NCBI GenBank assembly: GCA_015179025.1
Contig: WHUX01000010.1
Coordinates: 62,001 to 126,000, forward strand
Length of the DNA: 64,000 bases
Direction: 5' to 3'
Source: Terfezia claveryi
Taxonomy: Eukaryota; Ascomycota; Pezizomycetes; Pezizales; Pezizaceae
In this document: one piece after another, positions 11,408-21,589 of the stretch
Layout of the letters: every line of letters starts with the position of its first letter
How positions within the stretch are numbered: the first letter of the stretch is position 1
The notes under the pieces: generated by a model
Seen by the model: only the letters and a program-made list of their open reading frames with translations
Told to the model about the DNA's origin: nothing
Database searches by the model: none
Translations under genes and position numbers: made by a program

Positions 11408-11584
11408 GTCTGGGGAGTTGTAGATTTACGATGTGAGGAAAAGCTTCTCCCGTCGTGGAGGTTTGGCGTCATGCCAAGAGTTCATGACGCGTCACATGAC
11501 GTGTCATATATGCGGCAAGCTGCGGTAGATATCTGATGACCCGAAACTCAAGATTCGCTTCGACCCTCATCAACAACACGCATC
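11408..11584. promoter_or_regulatory. Bidirectional promoter of ICP55 and CDK7 with paired TGACG palindromes
   Basis: Between two divergent start codons lie TGACGCGTCA (11485-11494, a perfect palindrome that also contains ACGCGT) and TGACGTGTCA (11497-11506), only 2 bp apart. TGACG half sites are the targets of CREB/ATF-type bZIP factors. ACGCGT is the core of the MCB element bound by MBF in yeasts. Which factor acts here is not determined by sequence. Confidence 0.55.
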
Positions 11585-12914
11585 ATGACGATCCGCACAG
11601 GAGGCCTCGGCTCCTCGAAATCAAGTGCGACGGCACCAGGCCTACAAGATGCCTTCATCGAGAATAAACCTCCCAAGGCAAAGCCCATAGCTTCTGCCCC
11701 TCCTGCTGCGCCGGCAAAGTTGGGTGCAGAGCTGGCTGAGGATTTAAACGAGGAGATCAAGAACAAATACACCAAAGGTTTTTCTTTTTCCCCTCCCCTT
11801 CCCCCGCAATTTCACCATATACTCCCTGACCAATTCGCTGACTTCCCCAGACAAAAAAATCGGAGAAGGTACCTACGCCATTGTCTACCTCGGGCATACC
11901 AAAACCAAGCCCCCCACGCGCGTCGCCATCAAAAAAATCAAAGCCCAAACGATCCTTACCTCCGGGCTCAGCATGGATGCGATCCGCGAAGTCAAATACC
12001 TGCAAGAGCTACACCACCCCAACATCATCCTCCTCCTCGACGTCTTCTCGTCCAAAAACCAAAACCTCAACCTCGTGCTCGAGTTCCTTGACGGAGATCT
12101 AGAGATGATCATCAAAGACACCAGGGGTATCATGTACTCCCTCGCAGACATGAAGAGCTGGATGCTGATGGCCTTGAGGGGCGTATGGTGGTGCCACACT
12201 AACCACGTGCTCCACAGAGATATTAAACCAAACAACTTACTAATCTCCTCCACCGGGGTCCTAAAGCTCGGGGATTTCGGTCTCGCGAGAAGCCTAAGTG
12301 ATCCCTACCGACCCATGACCCACAATGTAATCACCAGGTGGTATCGTCCACCCGAGCTTCTCTTTGGAGCAAGATTCTACTCCACCGCAGTCGATATCTG
12401 GTCTCTCGGCTGCGTCCTTGCAGAACTGCTCCTCCGCGTCCCCTTCATCGCGGGAAACTCCGATGTACACCAAGTCGAGCTCATCTGCAACGTCCTCGGG
12501 ACTCCCAACGAGGAAAATTGGCCAGGCGTCACATCGCTCCCTGGGTACGCGGTCCCATCGAATAACCCAGGCCAGCCACCGGGGTTTTGGGAAACGATGT
12601 TTGGACATTCGGGGCATGAGGGGGTTAGGTTGTTGAAGGGTATGATGGAGCTGGATCCGAGGAAACGGGTATCTGCGAAGAGTGCGCTGGAGGATCCGTG
12701 GTTTAGGATCGAGCCGAGGCCAACGAGGCCAGATAAGTTGCCGAGGAAGGGCGGGACAGAGGGGGAGAGGAAGGTTGGGGAGGATCTACAGAGGGTGGCT
12801 GGGGAGGATGAAGGGGAGCCGAGTGGTGGGGTTGGGGGCCCGAGGGGTAGGAATGGAAGTATGGCAGCGAGGGGAAAGGGCGTGGCGAGAAAGTTGGATT
12901 TTGGAGGGCTGTAG
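11585..12914 (+). CDS. KIN28: Cyclin-dependent kinase 7 / Kin28 (TFIIH kinase)
   Basis: Phosphorylates Ser5/Ser7 of the RNA polymerase II C-terminal repeat as part of TFIIH, and in many fungi can act on other CDKs. There are two exons: 11585-11777 and 11851-12914 (418 aa). The N-terminal extension (about 60 residues, Ala/Pro/Lys-rich) precedes the kinase fold. The P-loop is KKIGEGTYAIVYLG across the splice, the ATP lysine is in VAIKKIK, the PSTAIRE-type helix is SGLSMDAIREVKYLQEL, the catalytic loop HRDIKPNNLL, and then DFGLARSL. The T-loop Thr sits in YRPMTHNVITRWYRPPELLFG, the CDK7-type activation segment. The Gly/Arg-rich tail ends ARKLDFGGL. Gene assignment is firm; the exact yeast symbol is by family. 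Confidence 0.95.
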
Positions 12915-13790
12915 AGGGGGTTAGATGTGGGTATATGGCTGGCTTGATGGTTATATCACCCTAATGTATAATATTATCCGTTTATTGGGCCTGCTGTTTT
13001 GGCGTATCATTGGCGCAAGAATAATTTTATATCAATTATCCAATAAAAATACAATAAATTTATATTAGACACCTTTCTCCTCCTTCCTTCCTTTCTTCCT
13101 ATACAGGGACAAATAAAGTTTTATTTTTTTTTTTTTTCGTCTTTCAGAAAGCTGAATTAGACGAGATGAATAAAACCTCCTAAGTAACAACCGCATATAT
13201 TATATATGTATCCAAATACCTGGCCTTGAAAATTTGGCCAAAAAAGACTCCGAGTAAATATAAATTAAAGAGAAAAAAAATAAATAAATTAAAAAAATAA
13301 ATGAAAGATAAAAAATGAAAATAAAAAAGTAAAAGATACAAAAAAAAAAAAAAAGAATGGTCACTCCAATTATGCTGTTGCTCTACTGTAAAGAAGAAAG
13401 AAGAAAGAAGAAGAAGGCGCCCCCTCCCCCCAATCAATCTCCAAATCAATCCCAAAAAATAAAAAGTAGAATAAAAGAAATAAAAAAATAAAAAAAAATA
13501 TATATATATAAAAGTTATATTATAGTTTTAATATCAATATAAAACCAATACACACATCATATACACACATTCACATATACATACATACACAGATGCATAC
13601 ACAGGCACACATACACACACATATACACGCGTACAATACTATACACACACACGCAATACTATACAGACAGACGCACAGTACACAGTCGGACCATCAACCT
13701 ACTGTGTCTGAGAGTAGTTGTCGCCACCTTTCAACCTTTTGGAGGTATACCGCCATTCCAGCGTACGGTCCCCCCCCCCCCCGAAAAAAA
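12915..13790. repeat. Intergenic AT-rich DNA with degenerate microsatellites
   Basis: No gene seen. From about 13250 to 13540 the sequence is A-rich with repeated AAAT/AAAAAT units and a (TA)n stretch near 13500. From 13545 to 13690 it is a degenerate (CA)n/(CATA)n array. A C14 run lies at about 13770-13783. It separates the convergent CDK7 and RIB3 genes. Confidence 0.7.
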
Positions 13791-14690
13791 CTATGCCGAG
13801 CTACTGTTGTTCTTCTTCAAATACTCCACCAACGCCTCAATCGTACACACCTTCAGTCCCCAAGTCCTCGCAAATGCCACACACTCATCCCTCCTCATCA
13901 TCAACCCATCGTCCGGCCTGACCAACTCACAAATGGCACTAACCTCCCATTTACCCGCCAGCTTACAAAAGTCCACTCCCGCCTCTGTATGGCCCGGTCG
14001 GGCTCTCACTCCGCCCTCCACGGCCCTCAGTGGAAACATATGCCCGGGTCTCCGGAAATCTGCAGCAGTGGCTAACGGGTCGGCGAGCTTTCGGCATGTG
14101 AGGGCGCGGTCGTGGGCAGAGATCCCAGTGGTGGTATTGTATGCGTAATCGCAGGAAATGGTGAAGGCGGTGCAGTGTGATTCCTGGTTGTCCGCGACCA
14201 TTTGTGGGAGGGCGAGGTGTTCAAGGAGAGGGGCGGCCATTGGGGCGACGATTAGACCGCTGAAAATTGGGAGATATTAGCAAGAAATGATCCACAGTGT
14301 ATTCGAGGTTATGCATAGGGTTGCAACGAGGGTTTACCTGGTGTGCTTGACCATCCAGGCCATCTTCTCCGTCGTAAGATCTTCCGCAGCGATGACTAGA
14401 TCACCCTCATTCTCCCGATCCGCTGAGTCTAGTACGACGAGGAACTCTCCTCGGGCTATATAGAGCACCAAATAAGCAATCGCCACAACACCTCTTCACA
14501 GGGGGGTGTTTGTGTTTGTGTTTTGTGTGGGGTGGGGGGGGGTTAATCCGTTTGCACAGGCCTGGGAACTTTGCGGAATGAACTCACCAAACGCCGCTAT
14601 ACTATCTTCAATGGAATCAAACATGTCTACGACACATTTCGCTTTTGAGATTCCGTTTTGCGCCGGGACTTTAGCTTGTTGCGTCGGCAT
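13791..14690 (-). CDS. RIB3: 3,4-dihydroxy-2-butanone 4-phosphate synthase
   Basis: Converts ribulose 5-phosphate to 3,4-dihydroxy-2-butanone 4-phosphate plus formate, giving the four-carbon unit of riboflavin. There are three exons: 14690-14588, 14455-14338 and 14259-13791 (229 aa), all joins in frame. The active-site loop is [14 protein letters not shown] (exon 2), then [12 protein letters not shown] across the second splice. The substrate and metal motif [18 protein letters not shown] follows, and [11 protein letters not shown] and [16 protein letters not shown] complete the fold. It is a stand-alone RIB3 without a fused GTP cyclohydrolase II domain, as usual in fungi. The protein ends in a Ser/Asn-rich tail. 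Confidence 0.96.
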
Positions 14691-14839
14691 AGTATTTCTT
14701 TTTGTGTTTCTTCTTTTTTGAATGTTTTAGCGGGGGTGAGAGAGGCTCCGTAGCAAAAAAGGGAAAAGCAGCGCCGGGACCGAGGATGTTGTCGGGGAAC
14801 AGTTTCAGGGCCCGTCGTTTGTTGTTGTGTTGATTTTGG

Positions 14840-14870
<31 letters not shown>

Positions 14871-14925
14871 CCCTTCTTCCCCTCTCCACCGGGGCCTAAC
14901 AGTGTTTATAAGGTTTGGGTTTGTT

Positions 14926-14957
<32 letters not shown>

Positions 14958-16702
14958 CGGGGAGAAATTGCGGCGCCGTACCGGTACTGACTTAGATAGC
15001 TTCGCAGATTTTCCGGTGGAAAGTATTAGGCCGATGGAGGGGAAACAAATTAAAAATAAAATGGCCCCCCCTGTTTCTGTTTCTGTGTTTCTGTCATCTT
15101 ATTTCGCACAGGTCACACCAGTTGGGTAAGCCGATAACTAATCCTTTCATAATAGTAAATAAAGCACAACCGAACCCGTTACGGCATCCCGGGGTACAAT
15201 AATAATATAATTTCTAATCTTGTGGGGTGTGGGGTTGGGAGGGGGAACTACGGACTTGATTTCATATCACATATATGTACCAGGTAACTTGACAGACAGA
15301 CGTATAGAGAAAAAAAAAACATGATTAATAAAAAAAATTTAAAAAATAAAATAAAAAAGGACAATATGAAGCTATAGCGAAAATCCCATAACCCATAGTT
15401 AAGGCCTCTTGCCGGTGAGCTCTCTAAGTAGAGAGCCCTTGACAGTTGAATTAAGGAGGGGCTAGTGCAAGCCAGACTAACAGTTGAATACCACGGCTAT
15501 TCGCCAAAAATAGCCAAACTAAAATACATCAGAGAACTAGCCCTTAGCCTCCCCTTAAAATAATCTTTTTTTTTTTTTTGGCGATGGTCTTTGACAATAC
15601 CGGTATTCAAAAAAAAAAAAAAAAAAATGCGCAATTCTTTGGGTTGTAAAATTGCAAACAGGAATAATGGCAACCAGACTAACACTAAACTCAAGTCAGC
15701 CGACTGCCATTTCGGGTAAGCATAAAAAAAACACATTGAGAGGTAGCAATTCCGGCCTCTTTCAACAGCAGGACCACGATTCCATTCAATCATGGCGAAT
15801 ACACAAGTCAAAGCCGAGAAATAGAATTTGAATAAACACGATGGAGGTTAGTCTGAGGTAAAGACCCTACATTCAGTATTTGGCACGCGTCATCATAGAT
15901 TCATGCATGTCAGTCAGTAGACTTACCGACTTGGAATTAATTCCGCAATACGCAACCGCTCATCCGCCATAAGTGCCCTGATTCAGCCGCTGGTAGATGC
16001 TCATATAAGGCACCGTAGTACTTCTCAGGGCTGTCTTAAGCAATGTGCATATTGAAAGCTATAAAGTTAAATGTACGACCTAGTGTGCGAAGGTCAGGGT
16101 AACGCAAGATCTAACACACTATCCATATCTCAAAATTGCTGAGGGTTCACAATGATGTGTAAGATAGATAGATTTATTTCAAATACCTATAATATTGCAA
16201 TTGCATTACCATTACATATCATTGTCTTGTCTTGTCGTTATGGCCGTAACCTTGAATACGATAAAGTAGCACAACTGCTCCTGCAGTCTTGCCTTCTTTA
16301 CGCTTAGATGGATTTAATGTAAAAATTATGAGGTTATGAGCGGAGGAATCTTGTTCAGATAAACAAACGCTTGTATTGAAAACTATCGTAGCGATCGCTA
16401 TAAGGCTCGAGGCTTACGGTAACAGTGCTAGATTTCTAAAGAGAGAGAAAGCATGAAACGAGTGCGGTCCGCCACTTATATAGACTTAATCCATCTATCA
16501 CTTGCTTCCCTGGGAATCCCTGCTCATCGTTGCTCTACCATCACTTTCCTTTTAGGGCGACTGGCGAGTTCTATTTCCTACATTTAGCCCCTAAATAATT
16601 AAAAGGGTTAGTTCTTAAAAAGCACTAGAAATGATAATGTCCAATTCTTGAGAGTGCATAGAGAAGTATAGCAACTAGGTAAAAGAAATAACTAAAAATG
16701 AC
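14691..16702. other. Intergenic, 2 kb, microsatellites and no supported gene
   Basis: Holds a T30 tract (14841-14870), a (TG)n-(TA)n microsatellite (14926-14957), A/T homopolymers, and a perfect 7-bp-stem, 4-nt-loop hairpin (15419-15436, GCTCTCT/AGAGAGC). Open frames here are short and without recognisable features. The right end (about 16250-16700) is the 3' flank of the glyoxalase II gene. Confidence 0.5.
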
Positions 16703-17862
16703 TTACTTGAAGTTGTTCTTCTGCTCCCTTAACTTCCTCATGACTTCAACTGGGTCTGTACTTTGCGTCGCTGAAAGTATTTCGGGGGCCTACATAGAAT
16801 GTTTTGGTAAGTACATTTATTTAAGTTGCAACTGACAGGTGAAATACATCAAGCATCATGAAGACGTTATGTTTCTTTTCGTCACCAATAGTAAATTTTC
16901 CCTGTGTTTGCGTATTTTCCTCACAGAATTGAGCCAGCTTTTTAAGATTGGGGTTGTTCGGGGCGATATGAAGACCAAACTTCGTGTTGTTTTTAGTGTA
17001 TCTATGATATGTGAGTTTGGCTTCTACATGGACGCTATTTTCGGGAAAAATGGAACACAAACTCATGACCGGGATAGACTTTTGTATCATCCGGGAGTGA
17101 AGCCAAGATTACATTCAGGGCTCGGTGCATATCCTTCGCAGTGCCTTCAAAGAAATGACCACAGCCTAAATCAAGTTGTAATCAACATACAACAGTCATA
17201 AGAGGTGTTACGAGAGGTATGTGTCCTCGGATATGTACGTACCGGCAACGAAAAGTGTATCACCTGTGAATACAACTTTCTCGTCTCCATCTTGCGCATA
17301 GTAGCAGATACTATCCTTGGTATGGCATGGTGTATGAATTGCCTTTACCGTGATTCCCTCGCCGATCTGGAATGTCTCCTCGTGCTGTAGTATCTTTGTC
17401 ACGTGGGCGCAATCTCGACCACCGATTATGGGAGTGCCAGGAAATGCTTCGAGCTAATTGAAGCCAAAGGATAAGCATAAGCTCATTTCAAAGCCATAGT
17501 GAACGGGCATTGAATTGCTAACCAGGTCTTTGTTCCCACCAGCATGGTCATCATGATGATGGGTGTTTATAACCCCCTTGAGTCGAATAGCTTGTTTTGA
17601 GAGCTGCTCTTTGAGAACGGGAATAACCCTGGGTAATCCGTCAGTGCCAGTGCGAATTGACCAATCTCGTATCGACATACTCTGGAGGATGTGCTGGGTC
17701 GACTACCATAGCATCACGGGTCTTGTCATCAACGACGAGGTAGGCATAGTTATTCGCAGTTCCAGTCCCTTTGCAACGCTTAACCTATTGTCCGCTCGAG
17801 GGAACCTTGTAGGGTTTGGACGAGGTACGGCACGTACACATGGGTATGCTTTGGATATGCAT
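16703..17862 (-). CDS. GLO2: Hydroxyacylglutathione hydrolase (glyoxalase II)
   Basis: Hydrolyses S-D-lactoylglutathione to D-lactate and glutathione, the second step of methylglyoxal detoxification. There are seven exons: 17862-17838, 17768-17681, 17628-17523, 17453-17243, 17165-17063, 17001-16848 and 16789-16703. Every join keeps the frame and gives 257 aa, the usual family length. The spliced protein begins MHIQSIPMW and reads TANNYAYLVVDD. The metallo-beta-lactamase motif is THHHDDHAGGNKD in exon 3. Further metal ligands are in HTPCHTKDSICYY, FTGDTLFVAGCGHFFEGT and VYPGHEY (split by the exon 5/6 junction). The C-terminal glutathione-binding helices include EVMRKLREQKNN. It has no N-terminal presequence, so it is probably cytosolic. 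Exon 1 is only 25 nt and is easy to miss. Confidence 0.96.
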
Positions 17863-18183
17863 CTTGCGGGAGTGCAACTTGGGGCGGGACAATTCCTCAT
17901 ACAACGAAATCAGTCCCACGTAAATGCAACCGGGAATCTCTTTATAACGTACAGAGTTGGCTGATCTGATATGCGAAGCTGTAGTAGTTGCTCTAGACTG
18001 TTTGATTGTACGTCCTGAGATGCGGAGTGCAAAGTTCATTGACAGCGAGCTACGATGTGGAGCAGAGGAATAAGTACAGTAATTGGAATGAAGCATGTAT
18101 CAGCGGCGTTATACTGACCTCATCACTTCATGTGTTCCAGGCGCGGAGGCCGCTCATGGATTACAAATTGACGTATGTGGGGG

Positions 18184-18217
18184 GACCAACCGGTAGACCA
18201 ACCGGTAGACCAACCGG
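18184..18217. repeat. 12-bp tandem repeat (GACCAACCGGTA, about 2.8 copies)
   Basis: Two exact units and one 10-bp partial unit lie in the 612-bp divergent region between GLO2 and the LCB3-type gene. Each unit holds CCGGT, and ACCGGT is its own reverse complement, so the array is a row of palindromic cores. Confidence 0.9.
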
Positions 18218-18474
18218 AGAACCTCACCGGCTTTGCAACATGGACGGGGAAAATATTTATCCGGCGCCTCCTTAATCCGGCCGGACTCGGCTGAGTCAGT
18301 CGTGCTTTCCCCTGAGGAATTTGCCGAGTAAACCTTGGCATGAGACTAGAGTAAACCCATCTCTGCTTAACACATTTGGTTGGTGATTTTACTTCAGCTT
18401 CAATATTCACATTTTACTTGGGAGCTACTTTCATTTCTGCCATATTCATTATCCCTTGCAGCTGCTGATGAGCA

Positions 18475-20419
18475 ATGGCAGACATTGAAAAGAAGCCGCC
18501 AACTCCGGCGCCTGATGCCGGCTTGAGAAATCTTGATCATTGTGCGCGCCGCAATCTTCACTTGGAAAAAACTAAAGCTGATTGGTGTATAATAGATAAA
18601 TACCGCCTGCCAAAATACAGATACGTACGTAGGTTCAGCAGGTCGAAACTCCAGGATTCGAGATACTGATGTTGGAAATAGATATTACGGCAGAAATTCC
18701 TTCCACTGGTGCGATGGGAGACACCTTATCTCGCCTGGTTCCAGGTATACCTTTGCAGACTCCAGAGCTATTTTTGAAATATCATAATTGAGAGCAGTAT
18801 CCCGGTGCAAATAGGAACATACCAGGACACCGGGGCTTGATACGTACTTCGCCATGACTGCGAACCTGGGCACACATACATTCTTCATGGTCATGCTGCC
18901 TATTATGTTTTGGTTTGGATATACAAATTTAGGGCGAGCGTGAGCGGCACCTTAGTCCTCCATGTTGTCAATATCCAGGCGCTGACCCAGTTACAGCATG
19001 GTGCACATCCTGGCAGCTGGCGTCTTCTTCAGTGGTTTTGTCAAAGACCTTCTCTGGTTCGGCTACCCAGACCATTGATCAAGTTACAATTCACTGACCA
19101 TGCCCCACTCACAGCCTACCTCGCCCCCTCTCACCGCCCCTGCACCGCATCACCATGTCTGGCTCCGCGGCCCTCGAATACGGTTTCCCAAGCACCCACT
19201 CCACCAACGCCGTGTCCGTCGGACTCTACGGCCTCCTTGCCCTTCGCGCCGACTCCTCCATGGACGCCACCTTTCACCTCTCGGTACAACTCCTCGCCTG
19301 GATATACATGATCTCCATCGTACTCGGGCGTCTCTACTGCGGTATGCACGGCTTCCTCGACGTTATTATTGGCTCTGCTCTGGGCGCTCTCCTTGCATGG
19401 ATCCAGTGGGCTTTCCGAACACAAATCGACACCTTTATTTACAGCGGCGACTGCAAAGTTCCACTCATCGTCGTTGCAACGATATTAGTCCTTGTACGGA
19501 TACATCCCGAACCAGCAGATTCATGCCCATGCTTTGATGATGGTGTCGCGTTCGCGGGAGTCATTATTGGTGCGGATGTCGGTCACTGGCATTTTGCACA
19601 CTCAAGGTTTTCACTAAATACCCCTAGTCCCGCAACGGTACCCTATTCCTACGTAGAATTGGGTCTGGGAAAGAGTATCGCTCGGGTACTCCTCGGCGTG
19701 ATCATTATCTTTGCATGGCGTGAAATCATGAAACCGACCTTACACAGCCTTCTCCCCCCAGTATTCCGCTGGATTGAGCAAATCGGCCTATCCCTGCCTA
19801 GAAAGGACTATAAGCAAGCATCGGAATACACGAAAGTCCCAGCCCTCGCTGATGATACCCTCCCGCTGCTACAAGAGCTCCCAGCACTAATTCATAACAT
19901 CTCGCGAAGGACAAGATCTGATTCTGTTGGTCCACAGTCCGCGGCGGATGCTTATGAGACGCTTGCGTACCGGGAAAAAAGGAGGAAGGAGTCCATGGAT
20001 AGTACGGGGGTTAGTAGGCCTACGCTACATATGCGGGGAACGAGCACTGAAGGGGTGGGTAGTGGGATGAGTAAGTATGAGAGAGAGATGGGAATGGGGA
20101 GGGTGGAGACTGTGGAGGGGAAATTGGAGCTGGATAATGAGGTGACTGAGGTGAAGCTCCCCAGGGATGGGGAAGAGGAAGGAGAGGCACAGGAGAGGAG
20201 GGAAGAGGCGGAGATGTTTATGAGGATTGAGAGGCCGAGGGTGAGGTATGATGTGGAGGTTATTACGAAGTTGTTTGTTTATTCTGGTTAGTATTATCTG
20301 GTTCACTTGCAATAGATTTTTGCTAATGTGTGGGGGATTGCATAGGCATTGCGTGGCTTGCGGTAGAGGGGAACCCGATATTATTTGAGATTGTGGGGTT
20401 GGGAATGGGCGTGCGGTGA
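18475..20419 (+). CDS. LCB3: Long-chain base-1-phosphate phosphatase (Lcb3/SPP type, PAP2 superfamily)
   Basis: ER membrane enzyme that dephosphorylates sphingoid base phosphates and so shifts sphingolipid flux towards ceramide. There are seven exons: 18475-18541, 18596-18624, 18694-18744, 18815-18939, 18997-19056, 19115-20286 and 20346-20419 (525 aa). All joins are in frame. The start gives DAGLRNLDHY, then FLPLVRWETPYLAWFQ and TANLGTHTFFMVMLPIMFWFG. The PAP2 motifs are KDLLCLPRP (split between exons 5 and 6), YGFPSTHSTNA, and GRLYCGMHGFLDV. Several membrane helices follow. A hydrophilic region of about 120 residues near the C-terminus, rich in Glu and Arg, precedes the short last exon (YSGIAWLAVEGNP). 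The first four exons are tiny. Confidence 0.93.
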
Positions 20420-21589
20420 TTGATTACTCGAGGCGTAGTCTGGTTATTGCGGGTTTTCAGCGTTTTAGGGGGGTGTTGAAGGTAATGGAGGTCGTTACAT
20501 ACTTAATGATTTACGGTTTGAGTCTTGATCTAGATATCCCTTATTGAGAGAATTAATTTAGGCATTTCGAAATGAACTTTTGCGAGTGACTTCAGGAAGC
20601 ACAAGGTAGTTTTAAAGAAGTATTCTCAATGCGTTATCAGATTATGTTATCAGATTCTCATTCTTGACATATGCAACTGTGCGCAGATTTCCTTTTTTCG
20701 AAGGAGATTTAATTTGCTGTATCAAACTGGGCTGGTGCGTGAGTTTTGTCCCCTGAGACTGCACTGAGGCGCATCGAGGTGAAGGGGAGAATCAGATAAA
20801 GGAAGTTTTTGCTACAGTATAACCAAAAGTCTACCGTAAAATTGAAAGGTTTATTTTTTATTTCCTATCTTGAAACATTTTCAAGAATCAGATATGTATG
20901 TACCGGTACTTAATTAATTACTAAACAATCAAATAGTCTGCGAACTGGAGCACAACTTTAACAATCAGATAACCCCCGCCCACCCAAGCCTTTTTCCTCC
21001 TCCATTTTCTTTTTTCTCTTTTTTTAAATCATAATTCTGGCACGCAACAGGACTAACAATCAGATAACCCCAAGGAAACTTCCTCCTTTTTTTTTTTTTT
21101 TTTTTTTTTGGGCTCCCTTTATCTGATTCTCTCCCGTAACCCGATTGGCGCCATTGACAACAAGACTAACAATCAGATAACCCAAACTAAACTAAACAAT
21201 TTCTTTTTCTCTTTTCTTTAATCTGATTTTTCCCCCTCGCCTACTGTACCGTACGTATTATTTCTTACCGTTCCCTTGCATCCCATCCCTACCAAAATTT
21301 TATCAAAAACGCCCCCCAGGTCCCAGGCGCATAAGTGGTGCAAAGATTCTTCTGAAATACGTACAGTAGGTACCGTCCTTACTTATTTTACAGCTGGGAA
21401 ACATAAAGATAGTAACCTCATGTGCTTGCTTTATACATACACAACTATAACAAAAGGGGATCTCCCGTGGTAACTACCCCTCAAGTGCAGGCCTGACTAC
21501 TATTAAACCAACCAAAAAAGTATTCACAACAACCCCTCATGATCTATCAGATATCTCCGATAACGAAATTCATGCAAATACAAAATACA
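20420..21589. other. Convergent intergenic region (LCB3 to NPP), 1.17 kb
   Basis: No gene seen. It holds the cluster of ATCWGATAA elements annotated separately, a T25 run (about 21085-21109), and three copies of a 19-bp unit containing ACTAACAATCAGATAACCC (imperfect in the first) near 20957, 21052 and 21165. Confidence 0.6.
20634..21180. promoter_or_regulatory. Cluster of seven iron-GATA motifs (ATCWGATAA)
   Basis: Exact matches on either strand are at 20634-20642, 20647-20655, 20791-20799, 20964-20972, 21059-21067, 21119-21127 and 21172-21180. ATCWGATAA is the extended binding site described for the fungal iron-regulatory GATA repressors (SreA/SRE/Fep1 family). Two copies, GAGAATCAGATAAAGG (from 20788) and CCTTTATCTGATTCTC (to about 21131), are exact reverse complements over 16 bp. 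The cluster lies beyond the 3' ends of both neighbouring genes. It could therefore control an unannotated transcript, or it could be part of a decayed repeat. Motif matches are seen; factor binding is inferred. Confidence 0.5.

Noticed and set aside
13545..13690. Regular CA-rich array considered as a CRISPR-like or telomere-like repeat
   Set aside because: The unit is a degenerate dinucleotide/tetranucleotide microsatellite without spacers or a telomere unit.
15419..15436. Perfect 7-bp stem hairpin considered as a terminator or small RNA
   Set aside because: Short stem, eukaryotic context, and no transcript evidence; such hairpins arise by chance.
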